Positions 49,220-58,137 of a stretch of DNA of 64,000 nt are shown one piece after another. Source of the DNA: Collinsella stercoris DSM 13279 (GTDB lineage Bacteria > Actinomycetota > Coriobacteriia > Coriobacteriales > Coriobacteriaceae); contig NZ_CP085935.1 of assembly GCF_020735465.1 (NCBI RefSeq), forward strand, positions 248,001 through 312,000. The letters run 5' to 3'. Under the pieces are notes generated by a model. The model had not been told where the DNA came from, searched no databases, and worked only from the letters and a program-made list of their open reading frames with translations. Position numbers and translations under genes: made by a program. Within the stretch, counting starts at the first letter, position 1, and every line of letters starts with the position of its first letter.

Positions 49220-52200
49220 ATGGCATTCGTTCACCTGCACAACCACACCGTCTACTCCATGCTGGACGGCGCCACGCGCATCAAAGACATGGTCCAGCGC
49301 GCTGTCGACCTGGGGCAGCCCGCTGTGGCCATCACCGACCACGGTTACATGTACGGCGTACCCGAGCTCGGCCTCGCCTGCGACGCCGTGAACCACGGCA
49401 CGCCCGAGTACAAGGTCTGGAGCCACGACAAGTCATTCCTCGAGAAGGGCCGTCGCGACGAGCTCGAGTGCCCGGATAAGGACGCCGACCCGCGCGGTTA
49501 CGAGCAGCACATGAAGGACCTGGCGATGTGGGACGCCCAGGGCAACATCGACGAGCTCAAGCCTCCACTGGTCATCAAGCCCATCTTCGGTTGCGAGGTG
49601 TATTTCACCCCCGATGACACGCTTGCGCGCGACCGCAAGCCCGAGCTCTATCATATGGTTCTCTTCGCCCAGAACGAGAAGGGCTACGTCAACCTCATGC
49701 AGACGGTCTCCGAGGCCGCCGTGCAGGGTTTCTACTACAAGCCGCGCGTGACGCTGGACAACCTGCGTCGTCATCGCGAGGGCCTCATCGCCAGCTCCGC
49801 TTGCATCGCCGGCATCATCCCCAAGTGCATTGACCGCGGCGAGATGGATAAGGCCATCGAGTGGGCCGAGACCTTCCGCGACACGTTCGAGCCGGGCAAT
49901 TTCTACATCGAGATTCAGGAGCACGGCATCACCACCGACTCCGGCATCACCGACGAGGAGCTCTCCAAGACCCTCATCGAGATCGCCCGCCAGGTGGGGG
50001 TCAAGGTCATCGCCACCAACGACTTCCATTACCTCACGCGCGACGACGCGCCCGTCCAGGACGTTATCATGTGCATCGGCACCGGCTCCAAGATCGACGA
50101 CCCCAACCGCATCCGCATGGAGGGTTCGGAGTTCTACATGAAGACCGAGGACGAGATGCGCGCGCTGTTCCCGTACTGCCCCGAGGCGTGCGACAACACG
50201 CTCGAGATCGCCGAGAAGTGCAACGTCGAGCTCGACTGGGACAGCATCATCCTGCCCAACTACCCGCTGCTCGACCCGGGCGAGACGCACGAGAGCCAGT
50301 TCAGGCGCGAGTGCGAGGAGGGCCTGGCAAAGCGCTACGGCGCGGACTGGGACGGCAAGGAGATCGGCGGCGTCGACATCCGCGAGCGCTTTGAGTTCGA
50401 GTACAAGGTCATCTGCGACAAGGGCTTTGCCGCTTACTTCCTCATCGTCGCCGAGTACGTGCGCTGGGCCAAGCAAAACGGCATCGGCGTCGGCCCGGGC
50501 CGTGGATCGGCCGCGGGCGCGCTCGTCGCGTACGCTATGGACATCACCACCTTCGACCCGCTATCGAACGGCCTCATGTTCGAGAGGTTCCTCTCTCCCG
50601 AACGTACCGAGATGCCCGATATCGATATGGACTTCGACGATGAGCGGCGCCTGGAGGTGGTGGAGCACGTCCGCCAGCTCTACGGCCCCGAGAAGGTCAC
50701 GCACGTCATCACCTACTCGACCATCAAGGCCAAGCAGGCCATCAACGACGCCGCGCGCGTGCTCGACTACCCCGTCTACATGGGCCAGCGCCTTTCCAAG
50801 ATGGTGCCGGGCGACCCGGGCGTCAAGCTCAAGCAGGTCCTCGAGAAGATCCCCGGCAAGGAGGACATGTACAACCCCGACCTGGTCGAGGCCTATCAGA
50901 AGGACGAGGACGCCCGTCGCATCATCGACACGGCGCTGTCCATCGAGGGCCTTACCCGTGGCGAGGGTGTGCACGCCTGCGCCGTGCTCATCTGCCGTGA
51001 CGCGGTGAACGAGCACGTGCCCACCAAGCTCGACACCAAGGGCGGCGTGGAGATCACCCAGTACGAAGGCCATACGGTGGCCGACATGGGCCTGCTCAAG
51101 ATGGACTTCCTGGGCCTGCGCACCCTCACGGTCATCTCCAAGGCAAAGGCCAACATCAAGAAGAACTTCGGCATCGACATCGACGTGGACGCGATTCCCT
51201 TCGACGACCCCAAGATCTTCGAGCTCATGAGCTCCGGCCGCACCGCCGGCGTGTTCCAGGTCGAGTCCGCCGGCATGACGGCCACCATCAAGAACATGAA
51301 GCCCACCGAGTACAAGCATGTGGTCGCTCTGATCGCCCTGTACCGCCCGGGCCCCCTGGGCGCCGGCATGGTCACGAGCTACATCAATCGCATGAACGGC
51401 AAGGAGCCGGCGGTCTCGTACGACCCGCGCCTCGACGGCATCTTGGGCGAGACCTACGGCACCATGGTCTACCAGGAGCAGGTCATGCTCATCTCGGTCG
51501 AGATGTGCGGCTTCTCCAAGGGCGAGTCCGACTCGCGCATCCGCAAGCCCGTGGCCAAGAAGAAGATCAAGATGTTGACCGACCAGGTCTTCAAGTGGTC
51601 GGACGGCGAGGACGAGACCATCTACGACCACTGGATGAACGGCGCCGAGAAGAACGGCTACAAGCGCGAGGTCGCCCAGAAGATCTGGGACGACGTTCTG
51701 GAGTTCGCGTCCTACGCGTTCAACAAGTCGCACTCGGCCGGCTACGCCATCTTGGTCATGCAGACCGCCTGGCTCAAGGCCCATTACCCCAACGAGTACA
51801 TGGCGGCCGTGCTCACCTCCTACACGGGCAAGACCGACAAGATCGTGCACTACGTCTCGGCCTGCCGTCACGACGGCATCGCCGTGCTGCCGCCTGACAT
51901 CAACGAGAGCGGTACCGAGTTCACGGCGACTGCCGAGGGCGTGCGCTTTGGCCTTGCCGGCATCCGCGGCGTGGGCGAGGGCGTGACCGAGGCCATCATC
52001 GCCGAGCGCGAGAAGGGCGGGCCCTTCAAGAACCTGCACGACTTCGTGGAGCGCGTGGACGCCAGCCAGGCGAACCGCCGCGTGATCGAGGCGCTCATCA
52101 AGGGTGGTGCCTTCGACTCGACCGGGTATCCGCGCCGCCAGCTCATGCATTTTGTGGATCGCGACAACCCCGAGAACATCATCGACGCCGCGGTGAAGCG

Positions 52201-53023
52201 TCAAAAGGACCGCGCCGCGGGCCAGACCTCGCTGTTCGATGTGTTCGGCGATGTCGAGGGCTCCGGTTTCGAGGTCATCGTTCCCGAGCCCGACGGTCAG
52301 GAGTGGGACCGCCACATGAAGCTCTCCTTCGAGAAGGAGGTGCTGGGCATCTACGTCTCCGACCACCCGCTGCGCCCGTACGAGTACGCGCTCGCCAAGG
52401 CGCGCGAGTTCACCTTGTCGCAGATCGACACGGGCTTTGAGACGATGGGTCCTGCCGGCAACGCGGTGAACCAGGAGATTCCCGAGGGCAAGCCGTACTG
52501 GTGGGCCGGCATGGTGTCGAGCGTGAGCAAGCGCGTGACCAAGAACGGCGACCCCATGGCCATCGTGACGCTCGAGGACATGGAAGGCGAGGCGACGGTC
52601 GTCATCTTCCCCAAGACGTACAAGCAGTGCGAGGGGTATCTGTACGGCGAGGTCGACCCCGAGACGGGCGCGCAGCTTTCCGACGCGTTCATTCGCGTGA
52701 AGGGCAAGCTCGAGCGCTCCGACCGCGGCGATCAGATCATCGCGCAGGAGATCGAGCCGCTCGTGCTGAACGAGGAGAGCAATCGCCCCAAGGTGTTCGA
52801 GGTCATGATCCCCAGCTCGCGGTTCTCGCAGTCGAACATGGCGCGCTTGGCCACGGTGCTCAACACCAACCCCGGCGGCGACCGCGTCGAGCTCTTCATC
52901 GAGCAGGCCGACGGTCAGACGATGCGCGCCGAGATCCCCACGCGCGTCAACGCGCGCTCCATTCCGCTCATCGCCGAGGTCAAGGGCATCGTGGGCAACA
53001 AGGGCCGCGTGACCGTGATCTAG
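49220..53023 (+). CDS. dnaE: DNA polymerase III alpha subunit
   Basis: This is the main replicative polymerase, 1267 residues. The N-terminal PHP domain has FVHLHNHTVYSMLDG and ITDHGYMYGVPEL. The polymerase core has GPGRGSAAGALVAYAMDIT and the catalytic PDIDMDFDDERR near 470, and DSRIRKPVAKKKIKM near 770. The helix-hairpin-helix region is followed by an OB-fold near 1080 (MVSSVSKRVTKNGDPMAIV). This is the DnaE1 type without a built-in exonuclease. The ATG follows GGGAGATTCAGCAC. Confidence 0.97.
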   Translation: MAFVHLHNHTVYSMLDGATRIKDMVQRAVDLGQPAVAITDHGYMYGVPELGLACDAVNHGTPEYKVWSHDKSFLEKGRRDELECPDKDADPRGYEQHMKDLAMWDAQGNIDELKPPLVIKPIFGCEVYFTPDDTLARDRKPELYHMVLFAQNEKGYVNLMQTVSEAAVQGFYYKPRVTLDNLRRHREGLIASSACIAGIIPKCIDRGEMDKAIEWAETFRDTFEPGNFYIEIQEHGITTDSGITDEELSKTLIEIARQVGVKVIATNDFHYLTRDDAPVQDVIMCIGTGSKIDDPNRIRMEGSEFYMKTEDEMRALFPYCPEACDNTLEIAEKCNVELDWDSIILPNYPLLDPGETHESQFRRECEEGLAKRYGADWDGKEIGGVDIRERFEFEYKVICDKGFAAYFLIVAEYVRWAKQNGIGVGPGRGSAAGALVAYAMDITTFDPLSNGLMFERFLSPERTEMPDIDMDFDDERRLEVVEHVRQLYGPEKVTHVITYSTIKAKQAINDAARVLDYPVYMGQRLSKMVPGDPGVKLKQVLEKIPGKEDMYNPDLVEAYQKDEDARRIIDTALSIEGLTRGEGVHACAVLICRDAVNEHVPTKLDTKGGVEITQYEGHTVADMGLLKMDFLGLRTLTVISKAKANIKKNFGIDIDVDAIPFDDPKIFELMSSGRTAGVFQVESAGMTATIKNMKPTEYKHVVALIALYRPGPLGAGMVTSYINRMNGKEPAVSYDPRLDGILGETYGTMVYQEQVMLISVEMCGFSKGESDSRIRKPVAKKKIKMLTDQVFKWSDGEDETIYDHWMNGAEKNGYKREVAQKIWDDVLEFASYAFNKSHSAGYAILVMQTAWLKAHYPNEYMAAVLTSYTGKTDKIVHYVSACRHDGIAVLPPDINESGTEFTATAEGVRFGLAGIRGVGEGVTEAIIAEREKGGPFKNLHDFVERVDASQANRRVIEALIKGGAFDSTGYPRRQLMHFVDRDNPENIIDAAVKRQKDRAAGQTSLFDVFGDVEGSGFEVIVPEPDGQEWDRHMKLSFEKEVLGIYVSDHPLRPYEYALAKAREFTLSQIDTGFETMGPAGNAVNQEIPEGKPYWWAGMVSSVSKRVTKNGDPMAIVTLEDMEGEATVVIFPKTYKQCEGYLYGEVDPETGAQLSDAFIRVKGKLERSDRGDQIIAQEIEPLVLNEESNRPKVFEVMIPSSRFSQSNMARLATVLNTNPGGDRVELFIEQADGQTMRAEIPTRVNARSIPLIAEVKGIVGNKGRVTVI

Positions 53024-53036
53024 CGTGTCCGCCGTC

Positions 53037-53178
53037 GGGTGCCGGTGCCGCCCGCGCCGGGGCGTATCATCCCGTGCTCGGACAGTCCTGGCTCGCACGA
53101 AGGCCCCACAGGGGCCTTCGGCTCGTGCGGAACTGCGCGCGGGACGATACGTCCCGGCCCGGGCGGTACCGGCACTCG
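53037..53178. repeat. Long imperfect hairpin after dnaE
   Basis: A 142-bp inverted repeat folds around ACA at 53108-53110. Paired blocks are AGGCCCC/GGGGCCT, GCACGA/TCGTGC, CGTATCATCCC/GGGACGATACG (one mismatch) and GTGCCGGTGCCGCCCG/CGGGCGGTACCGGCAC (one wobble). No T-run follows the stem. It could be a dnaE terminator, a mobile palindrome or a structured RNA. Confidence 0.65.
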
Positions 53179-53289
53179 GCTGCACGCTTATCCAGCCAAG
53201 GTCGGCGGAGCCCCGCGTTACGACAGCGCTGAATTGGGCATACTGATGCTTAGTTGTATCTGCAACGAAGTCTGAAAGGATTGATTGAT

Positions 53290-53655
53290 ATGGCAACGTT
53301 TTTCAAGAATGACGAGACGGGCAAGTTCCTCGCCGCCGTCGACGCCGACATGGTGGCTCCGGCCGGTTACACCGAGGTCGCCGCCAATTCTGTGGACGCC
53401 GCAACCGAAAAGCACGTCCCCGTCATCGACCTGCAGCGCGACGGTCATGTGCTCAACGTGACCGTGGGCGAGGTCGAGCACCCCATGGAGCCCGAGCACT
53501 ACATCGAGTGGATCGCGCTCGAGGCGGCCGGTCGCCTGGAGATCCATTACCTCAAGCCCGGCCAGGCTCCCACCACCTTCTTCGCCGGTGGCGCCAAGAC
53601 CGGCATCGCCTACGCCTACTGCAACCTCCACGGCCTGTGGAAGGCCGAGTTCTAA
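53290..53655 (+). CDS. Superoxide reductase, desulfoferrodoxin-like (neelaredoxin type)
   Basis: This enzyme reduces superoxide to peroxide in anaerobes. The 121-residue protein has the Fe(His)4Cys ligands in EKHVPVID, VEHPMEPEHYIEW and YCNLHGLWKAEF. The N-terminal rubredoxin-like CxxC domain of desulfoferrodoxin is absent, so this is the one-iron form. GAAAGGATTGATTGAT precedes ATG 53290. It stands alone between dnaE and the NadE-like gene. Confidence 0.93.
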   Translation: MATFFKNDETGKFLAAVDADMVAPAGYTEVAANSVDAATEKHVPVIDLQRDGHVLNVTVGEVEHPMEPEHYIEWIALEAAGRLEIHYLKPGQAPTTFFAGGAKTGIAYAYCNLHGLWKAEF

Positions 53656-53683
53656 GGCGCGCACCTTCCATTCTTAGCGCAAG

Positions 53684-53755
53684 ACAGGGGCCTGACTCCC
53701 GCAACGCGCCGCCGTCGCTGCAGGCGGCGACATGCTGTTGGGGTCGGGCCCCTGT
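53684..53755 (+). terminator. Cruciform-like inverted repeat after the superoxide reductase gene
   Basis: Outer arms ACAGGGGCC and GGCCCCTGT enclose an inner CGCCGCC/GGCGGCG stem. There is no clear T-run. It probably ends transcription of the superoxide reductase gene before the TATACT-like -10 of the next gene near 53787. Confidence 0.5.
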
Positions 53756-53857
53756 TGCATGGAGGGGCGCCGTGTTGCGAGGGGGTATACTCGAACGACG
53801 ATGCACCGACTCCATGGTTCGGCTGCGGTACGCGATCAAGAAGGCTGGGACCCATCG

Positions 53858-55840
53858 ATGAAACTCGCCCTTGCTCAGATAGACGCACGTCTTGGCGATT
53901 TTGACGGAATTTGCTCGCGCGTGGAGCGGCAGCTGCATGTCGCGCACGATGCGGGGGCCGACCTGCTCTGCCTGCCGGCGCCGCTCTTGTGCGGGGTGAC
54001 GCCCGGGGCGCTTGTCGAGAGCGGCGACTTTGAGCACGACATGCTCAAGAGCCTTCATCGCATTTCGAAGGTTGCCGAGGAGCTGGGCATCGCGTGCCTG
54101 ATGCCGGCGGTCCTGTCGCTCGAGGCGGGGCAGCTGTTCGAGGTGTTCCTGCTCAGGGGCGGGCGCGTCGTTCCCTTGCGCCTCACGATGGTGCGCCACG
54201 GCGAGTCCATGCCCGTCTCTCCTTGGAGCCCTCCCGTATTCGAGGTCTCGGGTACCAGGATCGCCGTGACGTTCGACGTCGCGCGGGATATGGGCGCGAT
54301 TCCAAACGGCTGCGATCTGGTCCTGTATTGCGCCGTCAACGGGTTCGACGTGACCAACGAGCAGACGGCCGGCGTCGCCGCCGTGCCCGGTGGGGCCTTT
54401 AGATCGGAGGTCGAGCGCGCCGGCGTGTGGCTTGCCTGCATGGAGCCCGTGGGCGGGTTCGATGACGCCGTGTACACCGGCGGCTCCTTTGTGATGGACG
54501 ACGGCGGTCGCGTGGTGGCGCAGGCACCGTGCTTTGAGGAGGTGCTGCTCATTCAAGACGTCCGACGCGGGATGATGGTCGATGCGCTGGAGATGCACGA
54601 GGTGCCCTCCTTTAGGCGCGATAGGTGGCTGTGGGAGGCCCTGCGGTTGCACCTGCGCGACGCCGTCGAGGCGAACGGGTCCAGGCGCGTTCTGGTCCCG
54701 CTTCGGGGCGATCTGCCGAGCAGTCTGCTCGCGGCGTTGGCCGTCGATGCGCTCGGCTCCCGCAACGTGCTCGGCCTTCTGGTGGGGCATGAGGATGCCC
54801 TCACCGCCGCGGATGAGGCTCTCGAGACCGAACGCGCCGCATGCGCGCGCGAGGTCGCCTCGTCCCTTCACATGCGCCTGGTCGAGCGGGCCGCGCCGAG
54901 CTCGGCGCTTCTGGCCGACAGCGACAGGCCCGCTCGCGTCTCGCCATCGCTGCGGGCCGGCATCGACGCGCTGCTGGTGGCCGATACGTCCCGTGAGCTC
55001 GCGGCGATGCCCCTCGCCCCGCTTACCAAAACCGATTACGCCTTGCGTGCCAACGCGATCGCCGCTTCGCCAGCGGGCGCTTTGTCGCCCTTCGGCGACG
55101 TGTACCTGTCGGGCCTCGAGTGGCTCGCCAAGGCGCGCGCGTGCGCCTCGGGCACGATGCCCGAGCGCTTGGTGGGGCTCGACGCCGTCAAATCGGCCTA
55201 TGCGGAGGTGATACGCGACGCCATCGCCCAGCTCGACGTGGATGACGTGTTGGGGCAGCGCGCGTGTCGGCTTTTGCAGACGGTCGAGCCCGCTGTGCTC
55301 GACGCGACCCTCGAGGCGCACGTCGATCGCAACGCCGACATCGACGACCTTCCGCTTTCGGGGGTTTCGCCCGAGGCGTCCGCTCTGTTCCTCATGCTCG
55401 TACGCCAAAACGAGCGCGGTCGGCGCATGCTGCCACCGGCGCCCATCGTCTCCGCCCGGGGATTCGCGGAGCGCCTGTGGCCCATGCAGCTGGCCTGGTC
55501 GGACATGGGCCTGCGGGGCGAGGAGCGTTTGCATGCGGCCGATTTGGCCGATGCGGAGTTCCATCGGTTGGAGCGGAAGGGGTCCGAGCGCACCGAACAG
55601 GCCCGCGGCGAGATCCTGGGCATGCTCGGCGAGATGCTGGGGCTGACTCCCGAGCAGCAGGCGGAGCTGATGAGCGATGAGGGCCAGGAGCGGATGCGCG
55701 AGGAGATGCGCGAGATGGAGGGCGATCTTCGCGAGCTGTTTCGGCGCATGGCCGAGGCGGATGGCGGGCAGTCTGCCCCGGGCGGCCCGGACGCGGGCAT
55801 GGGGCCGCACGCCGGCTTCACATTCTTTTCCGTGAACTGA
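53858..55840 (+). CDS. NAD synthetase-like protein with both active sites lost
   Basis: A 660-residue protein with the domain order of glutamine-dependent NAD synthetase: nitrilase-like domain (1-250), then ATP-pyrophosphatase-like domain (260-560), then a Glu/Met-rich helical tail. It starts KLALAQIDARLGDFDG as NadE does. The nitrilase glutamate, lysine and cysteine positions read LPAPLLCG, PLRLTMVRHG and AVTFDVARD. The SGGxDS loop reads VPLRGDLPSSLLAALAVDAL. TKTDYALRANAIA and GALSPFGDVYLS still match NadE. I infer a pseudoenzyme with a new role. ATG 53858 is the only start that gives the NadE N-terminus. Confidence 0.75.
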   Translation: MKLALAQIDARLGDFDGICSRVERQLHVAHDAGADLLCLPAPLLCGVTPGALVESGDFEHDMLKSLHRISKVAEELGIACLMPAVLSLEAGQLFEVFLLRGGRVVPLRLTMVRHGESMPVSPWSPPVFEVSGTRIAVTFDVARDMGAIPNGCDLVLYCAVNGFDVTNEQTAGVAAVPGGAFRSEVERAGVWLACMEPVGGFDDAVYTGGSFVMDDGGRVVAQAPCFEEVLLIQDVRRGMMVDALEMHEVPSFRRDRWLWEALRLHLRDAVEANGSRRVLVPLRGDLPSSLLAALAVDALGSRNVLGLLVGHEDALTAADEALETERAACAREVASSLHMRLVERAAPSSALLADSDRPARVSPSLRAGIDALLVADTSRELAAMPLAPLTKTDYALRANAIAASPAGALSPFGDVYLSGLEWLAKARACASGTMPERLVGLDAVKSAYAEVIRDAIAQLDVDDVLGQRACRLLQTVEPAVLDATLEAHVDRNADIDDLPLSGVSPEASALFLMLVRQNERGRRMLPPAPIVSARGFAERLWPMQLAWSDMGLRGEERLHAADLADAEFHRLERKGSERTEQARGEILGMLGEMLGLTPEQQAELMSDEGQERMREEMREMEGDLRELFRRMAEADGGQSAPGGPDAGMGPHAGFTFFSVN

Positions 55841-55881
55841 CGCGAGCGCAGATTCGCGCCGCCGTCCGTCCGGTCTCGTGA

Positions 55882-55900
55882 TATAGTAGAACAAACGTTC
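55882..55900 (+). promoter_or_regulatory. ruvC -10 element and LexA box
   Basis: TATAGT at 55882-55887 is followed directly by GAAC-AAAC-GTTC at 55889-55900, the Gram-positive LexA (DinR) consensus with the AAAC centre. Binding here would cover the transcription start of ruvCAB. The gene start is 20 bp downstream. Confidence 0.85.
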
Positions 55901-55919
55901 GAATTTCGAGAGGGGGCGT

Positions 55920-56444
55920 ATGGTCATTTTGGGGATCGACCCCGGTCTGGCGCATACGGGCTGGGGCATCGTCGAGGAGCGTCACGGCGAGGTCCGCTGT
56001 CGTGCCTACGGCTGCATCGAGACCTCTGCGGGTTCGGACCTCGCCGCCCGCCTGCGGCGCATCGCCAACGAGCTCACGACGGTCGTCGACAGGTATCATC
56101 CTCAGGAGGCTGCCGTTGAGGGCATCTACTTCGGTGCGAACGTCCGCTCGGCGATTCCCACGGCGCATGCGCGCGGGGCGGCGCTCGTCGCCTGCTCCCT
56201 GTGCAGCGTGGAGGTGGGAGAGTACACGCCCATGCAGATCAAGCAGGCCGTGGTGGGTACGGGGTCGGCGGACAAGGCCCAGGTGACGTATATGGTTCGG
56301 ACCCTGCTGCACCTCGACCACGACCCCAAGCCCGATCACGCGGCAGACGCGCTCGCGTGCGCGGTCTGCCATGCGCACCTGCGCCGTACCCATGCGCTCA
56401 CCAACGGAGCATACGCCCAGCAGAAGGGAAACCCGTACGCATGA
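55920..56444 (+). CDS. ruvC: Holliday junction resolvase
   Basis: This enzyme cuts Holliday junctions made by recombination. The 174-residue protein has the first catalytic aspartate in LGIDPGLAHTGWG (D7), the glutamate in AAVEGIYFGANV near 67, and the last acidic pair in KPDHAADALACAVCHAH near 140. Its stop overlaps the ruvA start (ATGA). The LexA box upstream makes it SOS-inducible, as in many bacteria. Confidence 0.96.
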   Translation: MVILGIDPGLAHTGWGIVEERHGEVRCRAYGCIETSAGSDLAARLRRIANELTTVVDRYHPQEAAVEGIYFGANVRSAIPTAHARGAALVACSLCSVEVGEYTPMQIKQAVVGTGSADKAQVTYMVRTLLHLDHDPKPDHAADALACAVCHAHLRRTHALTNGAYAQQKGNPYA

Positions 56445-57067
56445 TTTCTCAGCTTCACGGCACGGTGGCCGAGGCAACGCCGAGCATGGCGGTCATCGAT
56501 GTCAACGGTGTAGGTTTCGAGCTCGGCATATCGGGCACGACCGCCGCGGGACTGCCGCAGGTGGGCGGTAAGGTCCTTTTGTACACGCGCATGGTCGTGC
56601 GCGAGGACTCGTGCACGCTCTTTGGGTTCGCCAGCAAGGACGAGCGCACGATGTTCGATAAATTGGTGGCGGTGAGCGGCGTGGGGGCGAAGCTCGCCTT
56701 GGCGATCCTCACCACGTTCAGCGTCCCCCAGCTGTATGCCGTCGTCATGGCCGAGGACGACAAGGGCATGGCGACGGTCCCCGGCGTGGGCAAGAAGACC
56801 GCGCAGCGTTTGATCCTGGAGCTCAAGGGCGCTTTTTCCAAGGACAGGAGTCTTGCGGGATCGGCCGTCGCGGCCTCCATTCCGCTGCCGCTCGATGTCG
56901 CCCGGCCGGTTGCGCCCAATGCCATGGACGACGCGAGCGCGGCGCTGCTCTCCATGGGTTTCACGCCCGCAGAGGTCTCCCTCGCGTTGTCCGGGTATGA
57001 CGGCGCGGACATGCGCGTCGAGGATCTTTTGGCAGCCGCCCTCAAGCGCCTGGGAATGGATGCATGA
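56441..57067 (+). CDS. ruvA: Holliday junction helicase subunit RuvA
   Basis: This junction-binding tetramer loads RuvB. The 208-residue protein has the N-terminal OB-fold ([12 protein letters not shown]), helix-hairpin-helix motifs [13 protein letters not shown] and [17 protein letters not shown], and the C-terminal RuvB-binding domain ([17 protein letters not shown]). It overlaps both neighbours by 4 bases, so ruvCAB is translated as one coupled unit. Confidence 0.96.
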   Translation: MISQLHGTVAEATPSMAVIDVNGVGFELGISGTTAAGLPQVGGKVLLYTRMVVREDSCTLFGFASKDERTMFDKLVAVSGVGAKLALAILTTFSVPQLYAVVMAEDDKGMATVPGVGKKTAQRLILELKGAFSKDRSLAGSAVAASIPLPLDVARPVAPNAMDDASAALLSMGFTPAEVSLALSGYDGADMRVEDLLAAALKRLGMDA

Positions 57068-58134
57068 TGTGGGAAGTAGACGAATCGACCGACCTGTGGG
57101 CGGATGCACCCGCGGCACGTGGATCGCATGGGGACAACGAACGGTTTGTGACGGGGGAGCTGACCTCGGACGACCTTGACGTCGAGCGGAGCCTGCGCCC
57201 GCAGCGACTCGACGATTATTGCGGTCAGGACCATATCAAGCAGAGCCTCAAGATCCTTATCGAGGCCGCTCAGAGCCGTGGGGAGAGCCTCGACCACGTG
57301 ATCTTTTCCGGTCCCCCCGGCTTGGGAAAAACCACGCTCGCGACGGTGGTCGCCAACGAGATGGGGGCCCAGATCAAGACGACCTCCGGTCCCGCCATCG
57401 CGCGGACGGGGGATCTCGCCGCGATCTTGACGAACCTGCAGCCGGGCGACGTGCTGTTCATCGACGAGATCCACCGGCTCAACCGTCAGGTCGAGGAGAT
57501 CCTCTATCCGGCGATGGAGGACTTCTCGCTCGACATCGTGATCGGCAAGGGGCCCGCCGCGCGTTCCATCCGCCTGGACATCCCGCACTTCACGCTCGTG
57601 GGGGCAACCACGCGCTCGGGCATGCTCACCGGCCCTCTGCGCGACCGCTTTGGCATATCGTTCAGGCTCGACTACTACGGTATCGAGGACCTTGCCGATA
57701 TCGTGTGCCGCTCCGCCGCCATACTCGGCGTGGAGATCGACCGCGAGTCCGCCAAGGAGGTGGCCTCGCGTTCGCGTGGCACGCCGCGTCTCGCCAACCG
57801 CCTGCTCAAGCGCGTCCGGGATTACGCCCAAGTGAAGGGTGAGGGCTCCATCGAGCTGGGCATCGCGCAGGAGGCCATGGCGTTCTTCGAGATCGACGAG
57901 CTGGGCCTCGACTGGATGGACATCCGCATTCTCGAGACGCTGTGCAAGACGTTCCGTGGCCGTGCCGTGGGCCTGTCTACCTTGGCGAGTGCTACGGGGG
58001 AAGACGCCAACACGCTGGAAGATGTCTACGAGCCCTATCTGTTGCAGTGCGGCCTCATTGTCCGTACGCCCCAGGGCCGCATGGCAACGCCCGCGGCCTT
58101 TGAGCATCTTGGAATGGAGCCGGCGGCGCGGTAG
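57064..58134 (+). CDS. ruvB: Holliday junction helicase subunit RuvB
   Basis: This AAA+ motor drives branch migration. The 356-residue protein has Walker [13 protein letters not shown] near 85, Walker [12 protein letters not shown] near 135, the sensor [18 protein letters not shown] near 185, and the C-terminal winged helix with [16 protein letters not shown] and [10 protein letters not shown]. The first 40 residues ([12 protein letters not shown] and following) form a modest extension. The stop is three bases from the end of the convergent brxL gene. Confidence 0.96.
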   Translation: MMWEVDESTDLWADAPAARGSHGDNERFVTGELTSDDLDVERSLRPQRLDDYCGQDHIKQSLKILIEAAQSRGESLDHVIFSGPPGLGKTTLATVVANEMGAQIKTTSGPAIARTGDLAAILTNLQPGDVLFIDEIHRLNRQVEEILYPAMEDFSLDIVIGKGPAARSIRLDIPHFTLVGATTRSGMLTGPLRDRFGISFRLDYYGIEDLADIVCRSAAILGVEIDRESAKEVASRSRGTPRLANRLLKRVRDYAQVKGEGSIELGIAQEAMAFFEIDELGLDWMDIRILETLCKTFRGRAVGLSTLASATGEDANTLEDVYEPYLLQCGLIVRTPQGRMATPAAFEHLGMEPAAR

Positions 58135-58137
58135 GCC

